Positions 1-9,183 are shown, counted from the first letter of the stretch. The stretch: 64,000 nucleotides of DNA from Streptomyces jeddahensis (GCF_001642995.1 NZ_LOHS01000061.1:62001-126000); one strand, 5' to 3'. The notes: generated by a model from the letters alone, not told the origin. Translations and numbers: made by a program.

Positions 1-738
1 GAACCCGTCGCTGGTGATGTCCCAGCCCATGACCCGCTCCGTGTCCGGGTAGAAACGGCTGCGGGAGGCCACGATCACCGGCCCGTCCACCTGTCCGTCC
101 CCGTCAGCCGGGGGCATCGCCGTATCCCTGGTGTGCGCCTCGCACCCCTGCGCGACCAGCGCGGCGGCACCGTCCCCGAAGAGCGCGCTGCCCACCAGGT
201 TGGCCGGTGACGTGTCGTCCCGCTGGAAGGTCAGCGAGCACAGTTCGACCGTCACCAGCACCGCGACATGTGTGGGCCAGCCACGCAGATAGTCGTGCAG
301 CCTGGCGATTCCTGCCGCTCCGGCGGCGCATCCGAGTCCGAAGACGGGCAGTCGTTTGACATCCGGCCGGAGACCGAGCAGATCGACCAGGCGGGCGTCG
401 ATCGAGGGAGCAGCCATGCCCGTCGTCGAGGCGAACATCAGCAGGTCCACGGCGTCGGGCGGAATGCCGGCGGTCCGCAGCGCGCCCTCGACGGCATCGG
501 AGCCCATCTCCACCGCGTTGCTGATGAACGCGTCGTTGGCCTTGCCGAAGTCGTCGAGAGAGGCGTACGCGTCGAGCGGCAGCACGGTATGGCGGGACCG
601 GACCTTCGCCGCGGTGTGCAGCCGGTCGAGAACCGCCGGATCCACACCGGGCAGGCTGGCCTGGGCGATTTCGGTGATCTCGTGCTGATCATGCCGATAC
701 GGTGCCAGAACCTTGTGTACGGCGGCGATACGACTCAT
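1..738 (-). CDS. Type III polyketide synthase (chalcone/stilbene synthase family), C-terminus outside the window
   Basis: The frame is open from an ATG at 738 to the left edge (246 codons), so roughly the C-terminal third is missing. The ketosynthase nucleophile lies in GLGCAAGAAG (Cys about 137). It is preceded by the MFASTTGMAAPSID segment and followed by VELCSLTF and ALFGDGAAALV, all typical of type III PKSs. The SRFYPDTERVMGWDI stretch resembles bacterial alkylpyrone/alkylresorcinol synthases more than the naphthalene synthase RppA. Such homodimeric enzymes extend an acyl-CoA starter with malonyl-CoA and cyclise the product. The family is clear; the product is inferred only and downstream partners are not visible. 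Confidence 0.88.
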   Translation of the reverse strand, partial: MSRIAAVHKVLAPYRHDQHEITEIAQASLPGVDPAVLDRLHTAAKVRSRHTVLPLDAYASLDDFGKANDAFISNAVEMGSDAVEGALRTAGIPPDAVDLLMFASTTGMAAPSIDARLVDLLGLRPDVKRLPVFGLGCAAGAAGIARLHDYLRGWPTHVAVLVTVELCSLTFQRDDTSPANLVGSALFGDGAAALVAQGCEAHTRDTAMPPADGDGQVDGPVIVASRSRFYPDTERVMGWDITSDGF

Positions 739-1001
739 AGGCACCCCGGAACGACGTCGCGGACTTCGTCTGGGTTCCCCCTCTGCACCTCTCCAACCTC
801 TCCAACCTCACGCCACGTCCATCGCCGCACCGGCCGCCCGTCCATAGTTCGACGGCAGGGCGCATGGGTACTCGTAAGACGCTTCCGGCGGCGGACGAAC
901 GGGCGGGCCCATCCGATCCACCGCACGGAGGCCGACGGCAGCCCGACGAGCACCACCGCACCACACGGCTGGCGTCGACGCACACAGGGAAGGACAGGCA
1001 C

Positions 1002-1982
1002 ATGCCTTCGGCGACTCAGGCTCGCAGTGCCCGGCGCTGGACCGAGCTTGGTGAGCCCGACGACGAGCCCGATCTGCTCGGCCAGTATCTGTCGCAGGTC
1101 GGTTCCACCCCGCTGCTCAGTGCGGAGGAGGAAGTAACGCTGGCACAGCGCATCGGGGTCGGGGTGGACGCTGCCGAACTATTGCGGCAGGAAGAGGCGG
1201 GCGAGCGCGTTCTGCCGCCGGAAGAGCGGCGCAGCCTGCAGGAGCTGGCCCGCGCCGGCCAGCAGGCCAAGGACCATATGATCCGGGCCAATCTCCGCCT
1301 CGTGGTGGCCATGGCCAAGCGGCACGCGCGCCGCGGTCTGCCGCTCCTGGACGTCATTCAGGACGGGAACCTCGGGCTGATCCGGGCCGTCGAGAAGTTC
1401 GACCCCACCAAGGGGTTCAAGTTCTCGACGTACGCGACCTGGTGGATCCGTCAGGCGATCGAACGCGGGCTGGCGCAGCACGCCCGCACCGTGCGGTTGC
1501 CCGTGCATGTCGTGGAGCAACTGTCCAAGATCGCCAAGGTGGAACGCCGGCTGCAACTCCGTCTCGGCCGGGAGCCCGCACCCCAGGAAGTCGCCGAGGA
1601 GGCCGACATCCCGGTGGACAAGGTGATCTGGCTTCGCCGGGTGGGCCGCGAACCCATCAGCCTGGACACACCGGTGGGCGAGAACGGCGAGACCGTGGTC
1701 GGCGATCTCATCCCGGACTCCGAGGTCCTGCAGGCCGCGGACGTCGCGGAGTTCCACGCCTTCGCCCGGCAACTCCGCGAGGCGATAGGCGCCCTGCCCT
1801 ACCGCGAGTCCATGATTCTCTCGCTGCGCTACGGCTTGCACGACGGCCGGCCCCGCACCTTGGAGGAAGTCGCCCAGCAGGTGGGCCTCACCCGCGAACG
1901 GGTGCGTCAGCTGGAGAAGCAGTCGCTTGCGCAGTTGAGGTCCGCGGAAGGCTGGGAGCGATTGCTGGAGTGGGCAGGCTGA
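1002..1982 (+). CDS. Principal-like (group 2) sigma-70 factor
   Basis: 326 residues. The start is ATG 1002, behind GGGAAGGACA; an in-frame ATG at 864 has no such site. Region 1.2 (LGQYLSQVGSTPLLSAEEE, about 25-45) is followed by region 2 with DVIQDGNLGLIRAVEKFD and STYATWWIRQAI (core binding and -10 recognition), region 3, and a region 4 helix-turn-helix with LTRERVRQLEKQSLAQLR. The long region 1.1 of the housekeeping factor is absent, so it fits the HrdA/HrdC/HrdD-like group of streptomycetes. The phosphoribosyltransferase gene follows after 38 bp and may be co-transcribed. No anti-sigma gene is adjacent. Confidence 0.93.
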   Translation: MPSATQARSARRWTELGEPDDEPDLLGQYLSQVGSTPLLSAEEEVTLAQRIGVGVDAAELLRQEEAGERVLPPEERRSLQELARAGQQAKDHMIRANLRLVVAMAKRHARRGLPLLDVIQDGNLGLIRAVEKFDPTKGFKFSTYATWWIRQAIERGLAQHARTVRLPVHVVEQLSKIAKVERRLQLRLGREPAPQEVAEEADIPVDKVIWLRRVGREPISLDTPVGENGETVVGDLIPDSEVLQAADVAEFHAFARQLREAIGALPYRESMILSLRYGLHDGRPRTLEEVAQQVGLTRERVRQLEKQSLAQLRSAEGWERLLEWAG

Positions 1983-2020
1983 GACCGGCGGACCGGTCGT
2001 TCTTCTGGCAGGAGAGGCAC

Positions 2021-2689
2021 ATGCGATTCCACGACCGTCGGCACGCCGGCGATGACCTCGGCCTCCGGCTGCTGGTATGGGCAGCCGACGGTGAGCTTGC
2101 CGGCACCCTCGTCCTTGCTGTGTCGCGCGGGGGCGTCCCTGTGGCCGCGGAGGTCGCCCGCGCCCTGCACGCGCCCCTCGATGTCCTCGTGGCCCAGGAG
2201 ATCTGTGCCCCCGGCGCGCCGGAGACGGTGATCGGCGCGATCGTCGCCGACGACCCGCCTCTGTACGACCGACGGGCCCTCGCGATGCTCGACCTGACCG
2301 AGGACAGGCTCGGTTCGTACGTTGCCCGGGTACGGACCGAGCTGTACCGCTGCGAAGCTCTCTACCGCAGCGGCCGCCACGCACCGGACATCGAAGGGCG
2401 GACCGTGATCCTCGTCGATGACGGGCTCACCCCCGGCGTCACGATGCGTGCTGCCGTGCGCCATCTGCGACGCCGGCAGCCCGCTCGGCTGATTGTGGCC
2501 GTCCCCGTCTGCGCCCCGAGCACCGCCGCCACGCTCCGGGAGGAGAGCGCCGACCTCATGTGCCTGCACCAAGCGCCGGAATCCCTGTACGCCGCCGACG
2601 AGTGGTACGAGGACTTCGGCCAGGTGACCGATCAAGAAGTGATCGACACCCTGAGCAGGCTCTCCGCTGAGTTGAGAGAGCGAAGCTGA
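2021..2689 (+). CDS. Phosphoribosyltransferase family protein
   Basis: 222 residues, ATG 2021 behind AGGAGAGG. An N-terminal VSRGGVPVAAEVARAL loop and the PRPP-binding motif VILVDDGLTPGVTMRAA (about 133-149) place it in the PRTase fold. The acidic pair DD, followed by a Thr/Gly loop, coordinates the ribose phosphates. In this subfamily the second half of the motif is usually ATGATM; here it is TPGVTM. The substrate base cannot be read from sequence. Proteins of this type often sit beside stress and dormancy genes in streptomycetes, and here the gene follows a sigma factor with the same orientation. Confidence 0.85.
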   Translation: MRFHDRRHAGDDLGLRLLVWAADGELAGTLVLAVSRGGVPVAAEVARALHAPLDVLVAQEICAPGAPETVIGAIVADDPPLYDRRALAMLDLTEDRLGSYVARVRTELYRCEALYRSGRHAPDIEGRTVILVDDGLTPGVTMRAAVRHLRRRQPARLIVAVPVCAPSTAATLREESADLMCLHQAPESLYAADEWYEDFGQVTDQEVIDTLSRLSAELRERS

Positions 2690-2732
2690 GCCAGCGGAGC
2701 CGAGCCCATCACCTGACCCGTCCCGGCCACCT

Positions 2733-2775
2733 GGCCGGCCGGCTGACGGGGGCGACCCGCCTCCGCCGGCCGGCC
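2733..2775. terminator. G+C-rich inverted repeat between convergent genes
   Basis: Perfect 11-bp arms (GGCCGGCCGGC at 2733-2743 and its complement at 2765-2775) flank a 21-nt loop. The repeat lies between the stop of the phosphoribosyltransferase gene and the stop of the convergent zinc-ribbon gene, so it can act as a bidirectional terminator. There is no T-run, as is usual in high-GC actinomycetes. Confidence 0.6.
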
Positions 2776-2799
2776 ATGCCATGGTCCACCTGCCGGTAC

Positions 2800-3090
2800 T
2801 CAGGACTGGTACGGCTGCTGCCGCGGTTGCCCGTGCGTCTGAACGCCCTGGCCGCTCGCACCCTGCGCCTGCAGCTGCTCGGCCTGCTCCTTGGTCAGCT
2901 TCTGCTCCGCGCCGCAGAAGGTGCACTGCGTCATGTACTTCGTCGAGAAGGGGAACAGCGGCACGAAGAACAGCGTGAACTTCGTGACGCGCTTCTTGAG
3001 CGTGTGCGCGGAGGGGTTGCCGCAGTGGCCGCACACCAGCGTCAGTATGGCGAGCTGGTACAGGTAGCCCTTGGTGCCGAAAATGATCAC
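2800..3090 (-). CDS. Small zinc-ribbon protein
   Basis: 96 residues, read from GTG 3090, which has GGAAGG nine bases upstream; a start at 3174 would add an unrelated tail. Two Cys pairs, CGHC (about 22-25) and CTFC (about 57-60), can form a zinc ribbon. Between them lies a hydrophobic segment (FTLFFVPLFPFSTKYM) that could be a membrane anchor or a hairpin. The C-terminus is rich in Gln and Gly. This organisation matches the zinc-ribbon family common in actinobacteria, whose role is unknown. It stands alone between convergent and codirectional neighbours. Confidence 0.8.
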   Translation of the reverse strand: MIIFGTKGYLYQLAILTLVCGHCGNPSAHTLKKRVTKFTLFFVPLFPFSTKYMTQCTFCGAEQKLTKEQAEQLQAQGASGQGVQTHGQPRQQPYQS

Positions 3091-3253
3091 GCCGTTGGTC
3101 CTTCCCGGGTCAGTGCCTGCCGGCACAGTGCCAGCGAGCGGCAAGATGGGGTCACAGAAGACAGTGTGGTGCACGTCGCTTCGCGACCCCGCGTCGGCCG
3201 ATGGCCGGGGCGGATGCCGTGCCCCTTCCGGACCCGCTCCGGAGGAGGAGCCC

Positions 3254-4165
3254 TCACTCCGCCCTGAGGACGATGTCGAAGCGCACCGACGTCCACGTGC
3301 CTTCTGGTCGGCGCCCGTCCGGCGCCGGCGTACCGGCCTCGTGACGGTCGAAGGGACGGATGAGCGAGTGCTTCACGCCGAAGACCGAGTCGGTGTCCAG
3401 ATACGGGTCGCCGGAGACGAAGATGTGCGTGGTGAGCGTGTGGAAGCCGGGCGCCGTCACCCTGAAGTGCAGGTGCGGTGCGCGCATCGGTGAACGGCCC
3501 GCATGGGCGAGGAGCCGGCCGACGGGGCCGTCGTCCGGGATCGGGTACGGCGTGGGGGTCAGACCCCAGAACCGGTAGCGGCCCTCGGCGTCGGTGAACA
3601 TGTGTGCGCGCCCCGCGAGGGCGCCGTCGTCGTACTGGACGTCGTACATGCCGGCGTCGTCGGCCTCCCACACCTCGATGCGCGCCCCGGCGACCGGGTT
3701 GCCGTCGGTGTCCGTGACCGCGCCGCTGACCCACGACGGCTCGCCGCTCGCCCCGTGCGCGATGTCGCCGCCCAGCTCGATCCGAGGCGAGTGCTGGACG
3801 AAGAACGGACCGAGAACGGTGGATTCCGTCGCGTCACCGAGGTTCGGTTCGTTCACCGCGACAGTGAGCATGGAGATGCCGAGGACATCCGAGAGCAGCA
3901 CGAACTCCTGGCGTGTGTCGGTGGTGATGCGTCCGGCCGCCGTCAGGAACTCGATCGCGGCGGTCCACTCGTCCTCGGTGAGCCGGGTCTCGCGTACGAA
4001 CGCGTGGGCGTGCCGCACGAGCGCCTGCATCACCTCGCGGAACCGTTCGTCCTTCGCGGAGTCGAAGCTCGCGACGACCTTGTCGGTCACCTCCTGCTCG
4101 CGGCGGCCTTGTAGCCCACTGACATCCAGGATGTCGGCGGTGCGTTCGTCTGCCGTCTCTGACAT
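3254..4165 (-). CDS. Hydroxyquinol 1,2-dioxygenase (intradiol ring cleavage)
   Basis: 303 residues. An N-terminal dimerisation helix domain is followed by the beta-sandwich catalytic domain of intradiol dioxygenases. Probable non-haem Fe(III) ligands are visible: Tyr in DAGMYDVQYDDG, Tyr in PTPYPIPDDG and the two His of RAPHLHFRV. The reaction would open hydroxyquinol (1,2,4-trihydroxybenzene) to maleylacetate. It is the last gene of a five-gene operon, 37 bp after maleylacetate reductase, which takes its product. That pairing favours hydroxyquinol over catechol as substrate; sequence alone cannot exclude catechol or chlorocatechol. Confidence 0.9.
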   Translation of the reverse strand: MSETADERTADILDVSGLQGRREQEVTDKVVASFDSAKDERFREVMQALVRHAHAFVRETRLTEDEWTAAIEFLTAAGRITTDTRQEFVLLSDVLGISMLTVAVNEPNLGDATESTVLGPFFVQHSPRIELGGDIAHGASGEPSWVSGAVTDTDGNPVAGARIEVWEADDAGMYDVQYDDGALAGRAHMFTDAEGRYRFWGLTPTPYPIPDDGPVGRLLAHAGRSPMRAPHLHFRVTAPGFHTLTTHIFVSGDPYLDTDSVFGVKHSLIRPFDRHEAGTPAPDGRRPEGTWTSVRFDIVLRAE

Positions 4166-4202
4166 CGATGTGCTCTTTCGATCGAGGGTCGGGGGCCGTG
4201 TC

Positions 4203-5300
4203 TCATACGTCGGTGAGGGGGACCAGCACCGGGGTGTCTCCGCGGTGTGCGCGCCCCAGCAGCTGCCGCATCGCGTTGTGTGTCACCCGGCGCGGGTTGG
4301 TGTCCGGCACCTGTGCCATGACCAGGTCGGTGGCCCGGTCGAGCTCCTGCTCGGCGAGGCCCAGATCGTGGAGCGAGCGCGGCGGGTCGAGCGTCGCGTA
4401 GAGGTCGAGCAGCGCGTCGAAGGGGTCGGTTCCGTCGTCGAGCGCCGCTCCGAGGTGGCGCGCCGCGTCGGGCGCAGCGGGCAGGTTGAGGCCGGCCACG
4501 TGCGGCAGGACGACGGAGTGCAGGGCGGCGTGTTCGAGGTCGTACGCGCCGCCGAGGACGTGGCACACCTTGTGGTGCAGTCCGGAACCGGCACCGGCGA
4601 AGGCGACGGCCCCGAGGTAGGTGCCGAACAGGATGTCGCGACGGGCTGCAACGTCCTGGCCGTCGGCGACGATGCGCGGCAGCGAGGACGCCAGCGACCG
4701 GACGCCCTCGACGGCCAGCGCGGAGCTGATCGGATTGTGCCGCGGTGCCCACCACGCGTCGACGCAGTGGGCGAGGGCGTTGAGCCCCGATGTCACCGAC
4801 AGGCGTGTCGGCAGCGACAGCATGAGGGTGGCGTCGTAGACGACGACGCGGGGGAGCACCTTCGGGTCGACGCCGGTGCGCTTGTGGCCGTCCTCGGTGA
4901 GACCCCAGACAGGGGTCGCCTCGGAACCGGCGTAGGTCGTGGGGACGGCGAGGATCGGCAGCCCGGTGGTGAGCGCCGCCGCCTTGGCGGTGCCCGTCGT
5001 CGATCCTCCGCCGATGCTCAGCAGCAGGTCGGCCGCGTGCTCGCGGGCGGCCGACCGCACCGCTTCCGCCACCTCGGCCGGCACATGCGGCCTGACGGCG
5101 CTGAAAGTCGCCACGACGGGAACGTCCTTGCAGACGTCCTCGGCCAGAGCGCGTTCCCGTTCGGCCGCGATCAGCAGGACACGGGTCGCGCCCAGCCCGG
5201 CGACCTGCGCCGCCACGTCGGCCCGGGCGGTGCCCGAGCCGAAGACGACCCGCTGGCCCCAGGACTCGTAGACGACCGCAGACGGGAGGAGAGCCGTCAC
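4203..5300 (-). CDS. Maleylacetate reductase (iron-containing alcohol dehydrogenase family)
   Basis: 365 residues from GTG 5300, overlapping the transporter stop by four bases (GTGA), so the two are translationally coupled. Features are the NAD(P)H-binding LSIGGGSTTGTAKA (about 94-107), VPTTYAGSEATPVWG, and the conserved NALAHCVDAWWAPRHNP and GLHHKVCHVLGGAYDLEHA segments with the His residues of the family. It reduces maleylacetate to 3-oxoadipate in the cytoplasm, the last specific step before the beta-ketoadipate route. Fe-ADH relatives with other substrates exist, but its place next to an intradiol dioxygenase makes this assignment strong. Confidence 0.92.
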   Translation of the reverse strand: MTALLPSAVVYESWGQRVVFGSGTARADVAAQVAGLGATRVLLIAAERERALAEDVCKDVPVVATFSAVRPHVPAEVAEAVRSAAREHAADLLLSIGGGSTTGTAKAAALTTGLPILAVPTTYAGSEATPVWGLTEDGHKRTGVDPKVLPRVVVYDATLMLSLPTRLSVTSGLNALAHCVDAWWAPRHNPISSALAVEGVRSLASSLPRIVADGQDVAARRDILFGTYLGAVAFAGAGSGLHHKVCHVLGGAYDLEHAALHSVVLPHVAGLNLPAAPDAARHLGAALDDGTDPFDALLDLYATLDPPRSLHDLGLAEQELDRATDLVMAQVPDTNPRRVTHNAMRQLLGRAHRGDTPVLVPLTDV

Positions 5301-6589
5301 GCCGTCACCGCCCGCACCCGCGGTACGGCGCCCGCAGCGACCGCCCCGAGGAGCGCGGGTCCGGCGAAGGCGTAGAAGGCCCACTCGACGCCGGCGCCCG
5401 AGGCGAGCACGAAGGCGCCCAGCGACGGACCCACGATGGCGCCGAAACGCCCCACGGACAGGGCCCACGCGAGGCCGTTGCCCCGCACGGCGTCCGGATA
5501 CCGCGTCACGATGAACGCGTTGCCGAGGATCTGCGAACCGATGAAGCCGAATCCGCTGATGAACATGAGCACGAACATGACGGGCGTCGGGGGGCGTGTG
5601 CTCATCGCGATCAGGCTCAGGGTGCCGACCAGGAACGCGACGACCACGACGCGCTTGGCGCCGAGCGCGTCCGCGACACGTCCGCCGACGATGGCGCCGA
5701 AGCCGACGCCCAGCCACATGGCCGCCGTCTGCAGCAGCGCCGACCCCAGGGAGAAGCCGGCGGCCTGCATGATGCTGGGCAGCCAGGTGCTGATGCCGAA
5801 GACGAGCAGGAGCCCGCAGAAGGACATGGCCCAGAAGAGTACGGTCGACACCGCGAGGCCGCCGGTCAGCAGCGAGCCGAGGCCGAGCCAGCGGCCCGGG
5901 TCCGAGGTCGGCGCGACGTCGGAGGGGGCGAGGCCCAGCCGCTCCTCCACGGCCCTCGCCTCGGTCGTCCGGCCCGTACGGCTGAGGTGGAACGGGCTCT
6001 CCGGGAGCCGGAGCACCAGCGGCAGCGCTACGAACACCGGGAGCACGCCGATCACGTAGAGCCAGCGGTACGAGACGTCTGGGAGCAGGGCCGTGCCGAG
6101 CAGTGGGGAGAGCAGGGCGCCGGCCGCGTAGCCGCTCATGATCAGGGCGACGTTGCGGCTGCGGCGGTCCGGCCGGCTGAGGTCGGCGACGAAGGCGTTG
6201 ATCGTCGGCAGCACGACGCCCAGGCCGAGGCCCACGACCAGGCGTCCGGCGCCGAAGGACGGGACGCCGCCGGCGACCGCGCAGACCGCCATGCCGACCG
6301 TGAACACGGTGGTGCCGGCGAGCAGGAGCCGGCGCGGCCCGGTGCGGTGGACGAGGGCTCCGGCGAGTGCCGCGCCGACCAGCATCCCGATGCCGACGAG
6401 CGAGCCGATGGTGCCGGCCTCCGCCTTGTCGATGCCGAGCGAGGGGTCGCCCAGGATCGCGGGCACGGTGACGCCGTACACGGCGAGGTCGTAGCCCTCG
6501 AGGGACGCGACGACCCAGGCGGCGAGCAGGATGAACGTGCTCGCGGGCACTCTGCGGACGGCCGGGCCTATGGCGGACGGTGCGGTCAT
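5297..6589 (-). CDS. MFS transporter, aromatic acid:H+ symporter-like
   Basis: 430 residues, about 12 membrane segments. The start is ATG 6589, behind AAAGGA and overlapping the hydroxylase stop (ATGA); upstream in-frame starts lie inside the hydroxylase gene. The first helix contains SLEGYDLAVYG, equivalent to the DGYDL motif of the AAHS family that imports benzoate-type acids, and RTGPRRLL sits in the loop between helices 2 and 3. Within this operon it most likely imports the dihydroxybenzoate (or resorcinol) consumed by the flanking enzymes. It is coupled at both ends by four-base overlaps. Confidence 0.88.
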   Translation of the reverse strand: MTAPSAIGPAVRRVPASTFILLAAWVVASLEGYDLAVYGVTVPAILGDPSLGIDKAEAGTIGSLVGIGMLVGAALAGALVHRTGPRRLLLAGTTVFTVGMAVCAVAGGVPSFGAGRLVVGLGLGVVLPTINAFVADLSRPDRRSRNVALIMSGYAAGALLSPLLGTALLPDVSYRWLYVIGVLPVFVALPLVLRLPESPFHLSRTGRTTEARAVEERLGLAPSDVAPTSDPGRWLGLGSLLTGGLAVSTVLFWAMSFCGLLLVFGISTWLPSIMQAAGFSLGSALLQTAAMWLGVGFGAIVGGRVADALGAKRVVVVAFLVGTLSLIAMSTRPPTPVMFVLMFISGFGFIGSQILGNAFIVTRYPDAVRGNGLAWALSVGRFGAIVGPSLGAFVLASGAGVEWAFYAFAGPALLGAVAAGAVPRVRAVTA

Positions 6590-8136
6590 GGCCGGATCCT
6601 TTCTGCGACGGTGGCAGGAGCCTGGACCGGCTCGACTGCGATGGCAAGTGTCTTCAGGAGCGCCGGGACGTCGGACAGGACGCCCGCGGTGCCGAGGATG
6701 TAGAAGTCGGGCCGCCACAGGACGGCGGCGCGGCCGGTCTCGTCGAACCAGCGCCCGTAGACGCCGCCGACATCGGTGATCCCCTCGGTGGTGAGGCGGC
6801 GATCGGTCAGGTGGTGGACGGCCACGCCGAGCCCGTCGGCGAGCTCGGCGGCCGAGGCGTCGAGCGAGGTGCCGTCACGGCCGTCGACGAGGAGCACGAA
6901 TCCGCGGCCGAGCACGTCGTCGAAAAGCCCCTCGGTGCCGTGCGACTCCACCCGGCCCTGCGGCATCAGCAGCCCTGCCTGCGGGGACTCGTCGTGCAGG
7001 CCCGGACCGAGGCCCGGGAAGCGCATCTTGTCGGGGTGCCCGTTCGCCGCGCGCTGGGCGATCAGGCGGGCATCCCGCTCGGCCGCGGCCACCGGATCGC
7101 GCATGGTCTGTACGCGTCCCAGCTCGATGCCCTTGGCGATGATGGCCCGCACATGCGGTTCGCGTTCACTCTGGTAGGTGTCGAGCAGTGCGTCGTCGGC
7201 GCCGCGCAGCACGGCGTCGAGCTTGAAGGCGATGTTCTGGGCGTCGCGGATGCCCGAGCACATGCCCTGCCCGAGGAAGGGCGGCATCTGGTGGGCCGCG
7301 TCCCCGGCGAGCAGGATCCGGCCGGTGCGCCAGCGCTCCGCGACGAGCGAACGGAACGTGTACGTGGCGACCCGGATGAGCTCGGCCTGCTCGCGGTCGA
7401 GGTAGGCGCCGACCCGTGCCCACACCCGGTCGGGCTCCCGCTCCACGGGGAAGGACTCCGCCGAGTCGAGCATGAAGCTGAACCGGTGGTGGCGGGGCCC
7501 CAGCGAGATGATCGATATCGGCTGCTCGGGGTCGCAGACCTGGCGGGCCTTCGGGACGTCCGCGGCACCGGTCAGACGGAAGTCGCAGACCATCCACGGC
7601 TCGGAGAATCCGTAGTCCTCCTGCTCGATGCCGAGCCATCCGCGGGTGAAGCTGTTGCCGCCGTCGCAGGCCACCACGTACCGGGCCGAGACGACGGCGT
7701 CGTCTCCTTCGACGTGGATGTCCACGCCGTGGTGCGTGCTCTGGAGTGCGGTGACCCGGGAGCCCATGCGGATCTCGACGTTCCCGAGACCGCGGACCAC
7801 GCCGTCGAGGGCCTCCTCGAGGTACGGCTGGTACATCATGTACCACTCCGCCCAGCCCTGGCCCCCGACGGCGGCGAAGTCGTGCTCGATGAGCAACTCG
7901 CCCGCGCCGTTGCGCCATTCGTAGTTCCGCTGGACGTGCAGGGTGGGCAGCAGGTCGCGGGCGATGCCGAGACGGTCGAACGTCCGCATCGTCTCGTCGT
8001 CGAAGATGGCGGCGCGTGGAAGGTTGTAGAGGGTGGGGTAGCGCTCGAGCACGATCACGTCGTGGCCTGCCTGCCCGAGCAGTGCCGCGGTGACCATGCC
8101 CACGGGGCCGTACCCGATGACGGCGACGTCGTACAC
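6586..8136 (-). CDS. FAD-dependent aromatic hydroxylase, resorcinol 4-hydroxylase/MhpA-like
   Basis: 516 residues from GTG 8136, with AGAAGGGA upstream; GTG 8181 would add 15 residues and is also possible. The N-terminal Rossmann fold VAVIGYGPVGMVTAALL binds FAD, a GD-containing motif lies at RILLAGDAAHQMPPFLGQG (about 275-295), and the C-terminal thioredoxin-like domain of the PHBH/MhpA group follows. It should hydroxylate a phenolic ring with NAD(P)H and O2. Between a decarboxylase and a hydroxyquinol dioxygenase the expected step is resorcinol to hydroxyquinol. The exact substrate is inferred from context. It follows the decarboxylase gene by 60 bp. Confidence 0.88.
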   Translation of the reverse strand: MYDVAVIGYGPVGMVTAALLGQAGHDVIVLERYPTLYNLPRAAIFDDETMRTFDRLGIARDLLPTLHVQRNYEWRNGAGELLIEHDFAAVGGQGWAEWYMMYQPYLEEALDGVVRGLGNVEIRMGSRVTALQSTHHGVDIHVEGDDAVVSARYVVACDGGNSFTRGWLGIEQEDYGFSEPWMVCDFRLTGAADVPKARQVCDPEQPISIISLGPRHHRFSFMLDSAESFPVEREPDRVWARVGAYLDREQAELIRVATYTFRSLVAERWRTGRILLAGDAAHQMPPFLGQGMCSGIRDAQNIAFKLDAVLRGADDALLDTYQSEREPHVRAIIAKGIELGRVQTMRDPVAAAERDARLIAQRAANGHPDKMRFPGLGPGLHDESPQAGLLMPQGRVESHGTEGLFDDVLGRGFVLLVDGRDGTSLDASAAELADGLGVAVHHLTDRRLTTEGITDVGGVYGRWFDETGRAAVLWRPDFYILGTAGVLSDVPALLKTLAIAVEPVQAPATVAERIRP

Positions 8137-8196
8137 GTGCGTTCCCTTCTGTTCCGGTGCGGGTTCCGGCTGGCGTGTCACGGCTTCCGGCTCCGG

Positions 8197-9183
8197 TCAG
8201 ACACCCGCGTACGCGGCCGCGGGGGCGAGGCCGAGGAGCTTCTCCGCGTTCTGGTGGCCGATCTTGAGCCGGTCGGCTTCGCTGATCGGCGCGGTGCGCA
8301 GGAAGTTCGTGGCCGTCTCGATGTCCTCGAAGGGGTAGTCGGTGCCGAAGAGGATGTGGTCGGCGCCCATCGAGAGCAGGGCGGTGAGCAGGGGCGCGGG
8401 GGAGCAGACGCCGCTGGTCGTGATGTAGAGGTTGTGGCGGATGTACTCCGAGGGGCGCCCGCGCCTGAGCTCGATGCCGTGGTGCGCGTGGAAGTCCCAG
8501 CGCGAGTCCATGCGCCACAGCACGAAGGGCAGTCCCTCGCCCATGTGTCCGAGCAGCAGCTTGGCGTTCGGGAATTCGTCGAACACGCCGCCGAATATGA
8601 GCCGCAGGACATGGGTGGCGGTGTCGACTCCCCAGCTCCACATGGGGCCGACGAGCTCCGGGTGCCCAGAGAACACGTGCGCGGTGTCGACGCCGTTGGC
8701 CGGATGCAGATAGAGCGGTACGTCGAGGTGCTCGGCACGCTCCCAGACGACGCGCAGGGCCGGGTCGTCCAGGTACATGCCGTGGGTGTGCGCGTTGACG
8801 AGGGCGCCGCGCAGGCCGAGCTGCGTCACGGCACGCTCCAGTTCGTCGGCCGCGGCCTTGGGGTCCTGCAGGGGCAGGGCACCGAAACCGGAGAAGCGGT
8901 CGGGGTGCCCGGCGATGACACCGGCCAGGAAGTCGTTGACCGTGGCCGCCTGGCGCACGGCCGCCGCGGGGTCCTTCTCCGCCTGGATGCCGGGGGAGTT
9001 GAGGGAGAGGACCTGCATGTCCAGACCGGCGGCGTCCATGTCGTCGAGGCGCTCCTCGGTGAGATCGAGGAGCCTCCGGGAGGCCTCGGCCCAGGCGCTC
9101 GGCTGCGCGATGGACGCGGTGGACGCGCCGTGGCCCACCAAGTCCGGGGTCACGAAGTGCTCTTCGAGGCCTATCAGCTTCAT
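8197..9183 (-). CDS. Amidohydrolase-fold decarboxylase, gamma-resorcylate (2,6-dihydroxybenzoate) decarboxylase-like
   Basis: 328 residues. Metal ligands of the LigW/gamma-RSD family are all in place: E7 and H9 in GLEEHF, His in VPLYLHPANG and Asp in FGTDYPFED, with LLGHMGEGLPFVLWRMD in the barrel. These cofactor-independent, metal-dependent TIM-barrel enzymes reversibly decarboxylate hydroxybenzoates. As first gene of an operon with hydroxylase, transporter, reductase and ring-cleavage genes, conversion of gamma-resorcylate to resorcinol is the simplest reading, matching the tsd pathway described in Rhodococcus jostii RHA1. Other 2-hydroxybenzoates cannot be excluded. The promoter must lie in 9184-9572. 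Confidence 0.88.
   Translation of the reverse strand: MKLIGLEEHFVTPDLVGHGASTASIAQPSAWAEASRRLLDLTEERLDDMDAAGLDMQVLSLNSPGIQAEKDPAAAVRQAATVNDFLAGVIAGHPDRFSGFGALPLQDPKAAADELERAVTQLGLRGALVNAHTHGMYLDDPALRVVWERAEHLDVPLYLHPANGVDTAHVFSGHPELVGPMWSWGVDTATHVLRLIFGGVFDEFPNAKLLLGHMGEGLPFVLWRMDSRWDFHAHHGIELRRGRPSEYIRHNLYITTSGVCSPAPLLTALLSMGADHILFGTDYPFEDIETATNFLRTAPISEADRLKIGHQNAEKLLGLAPAAAYAGV

Noticed and set aside
268..1137. 289-codon open frame on the plus strand at the left edge
   Set aside because: It lies opposite the type III PKS gene and runs into the sigma factor gene; no domain is present.
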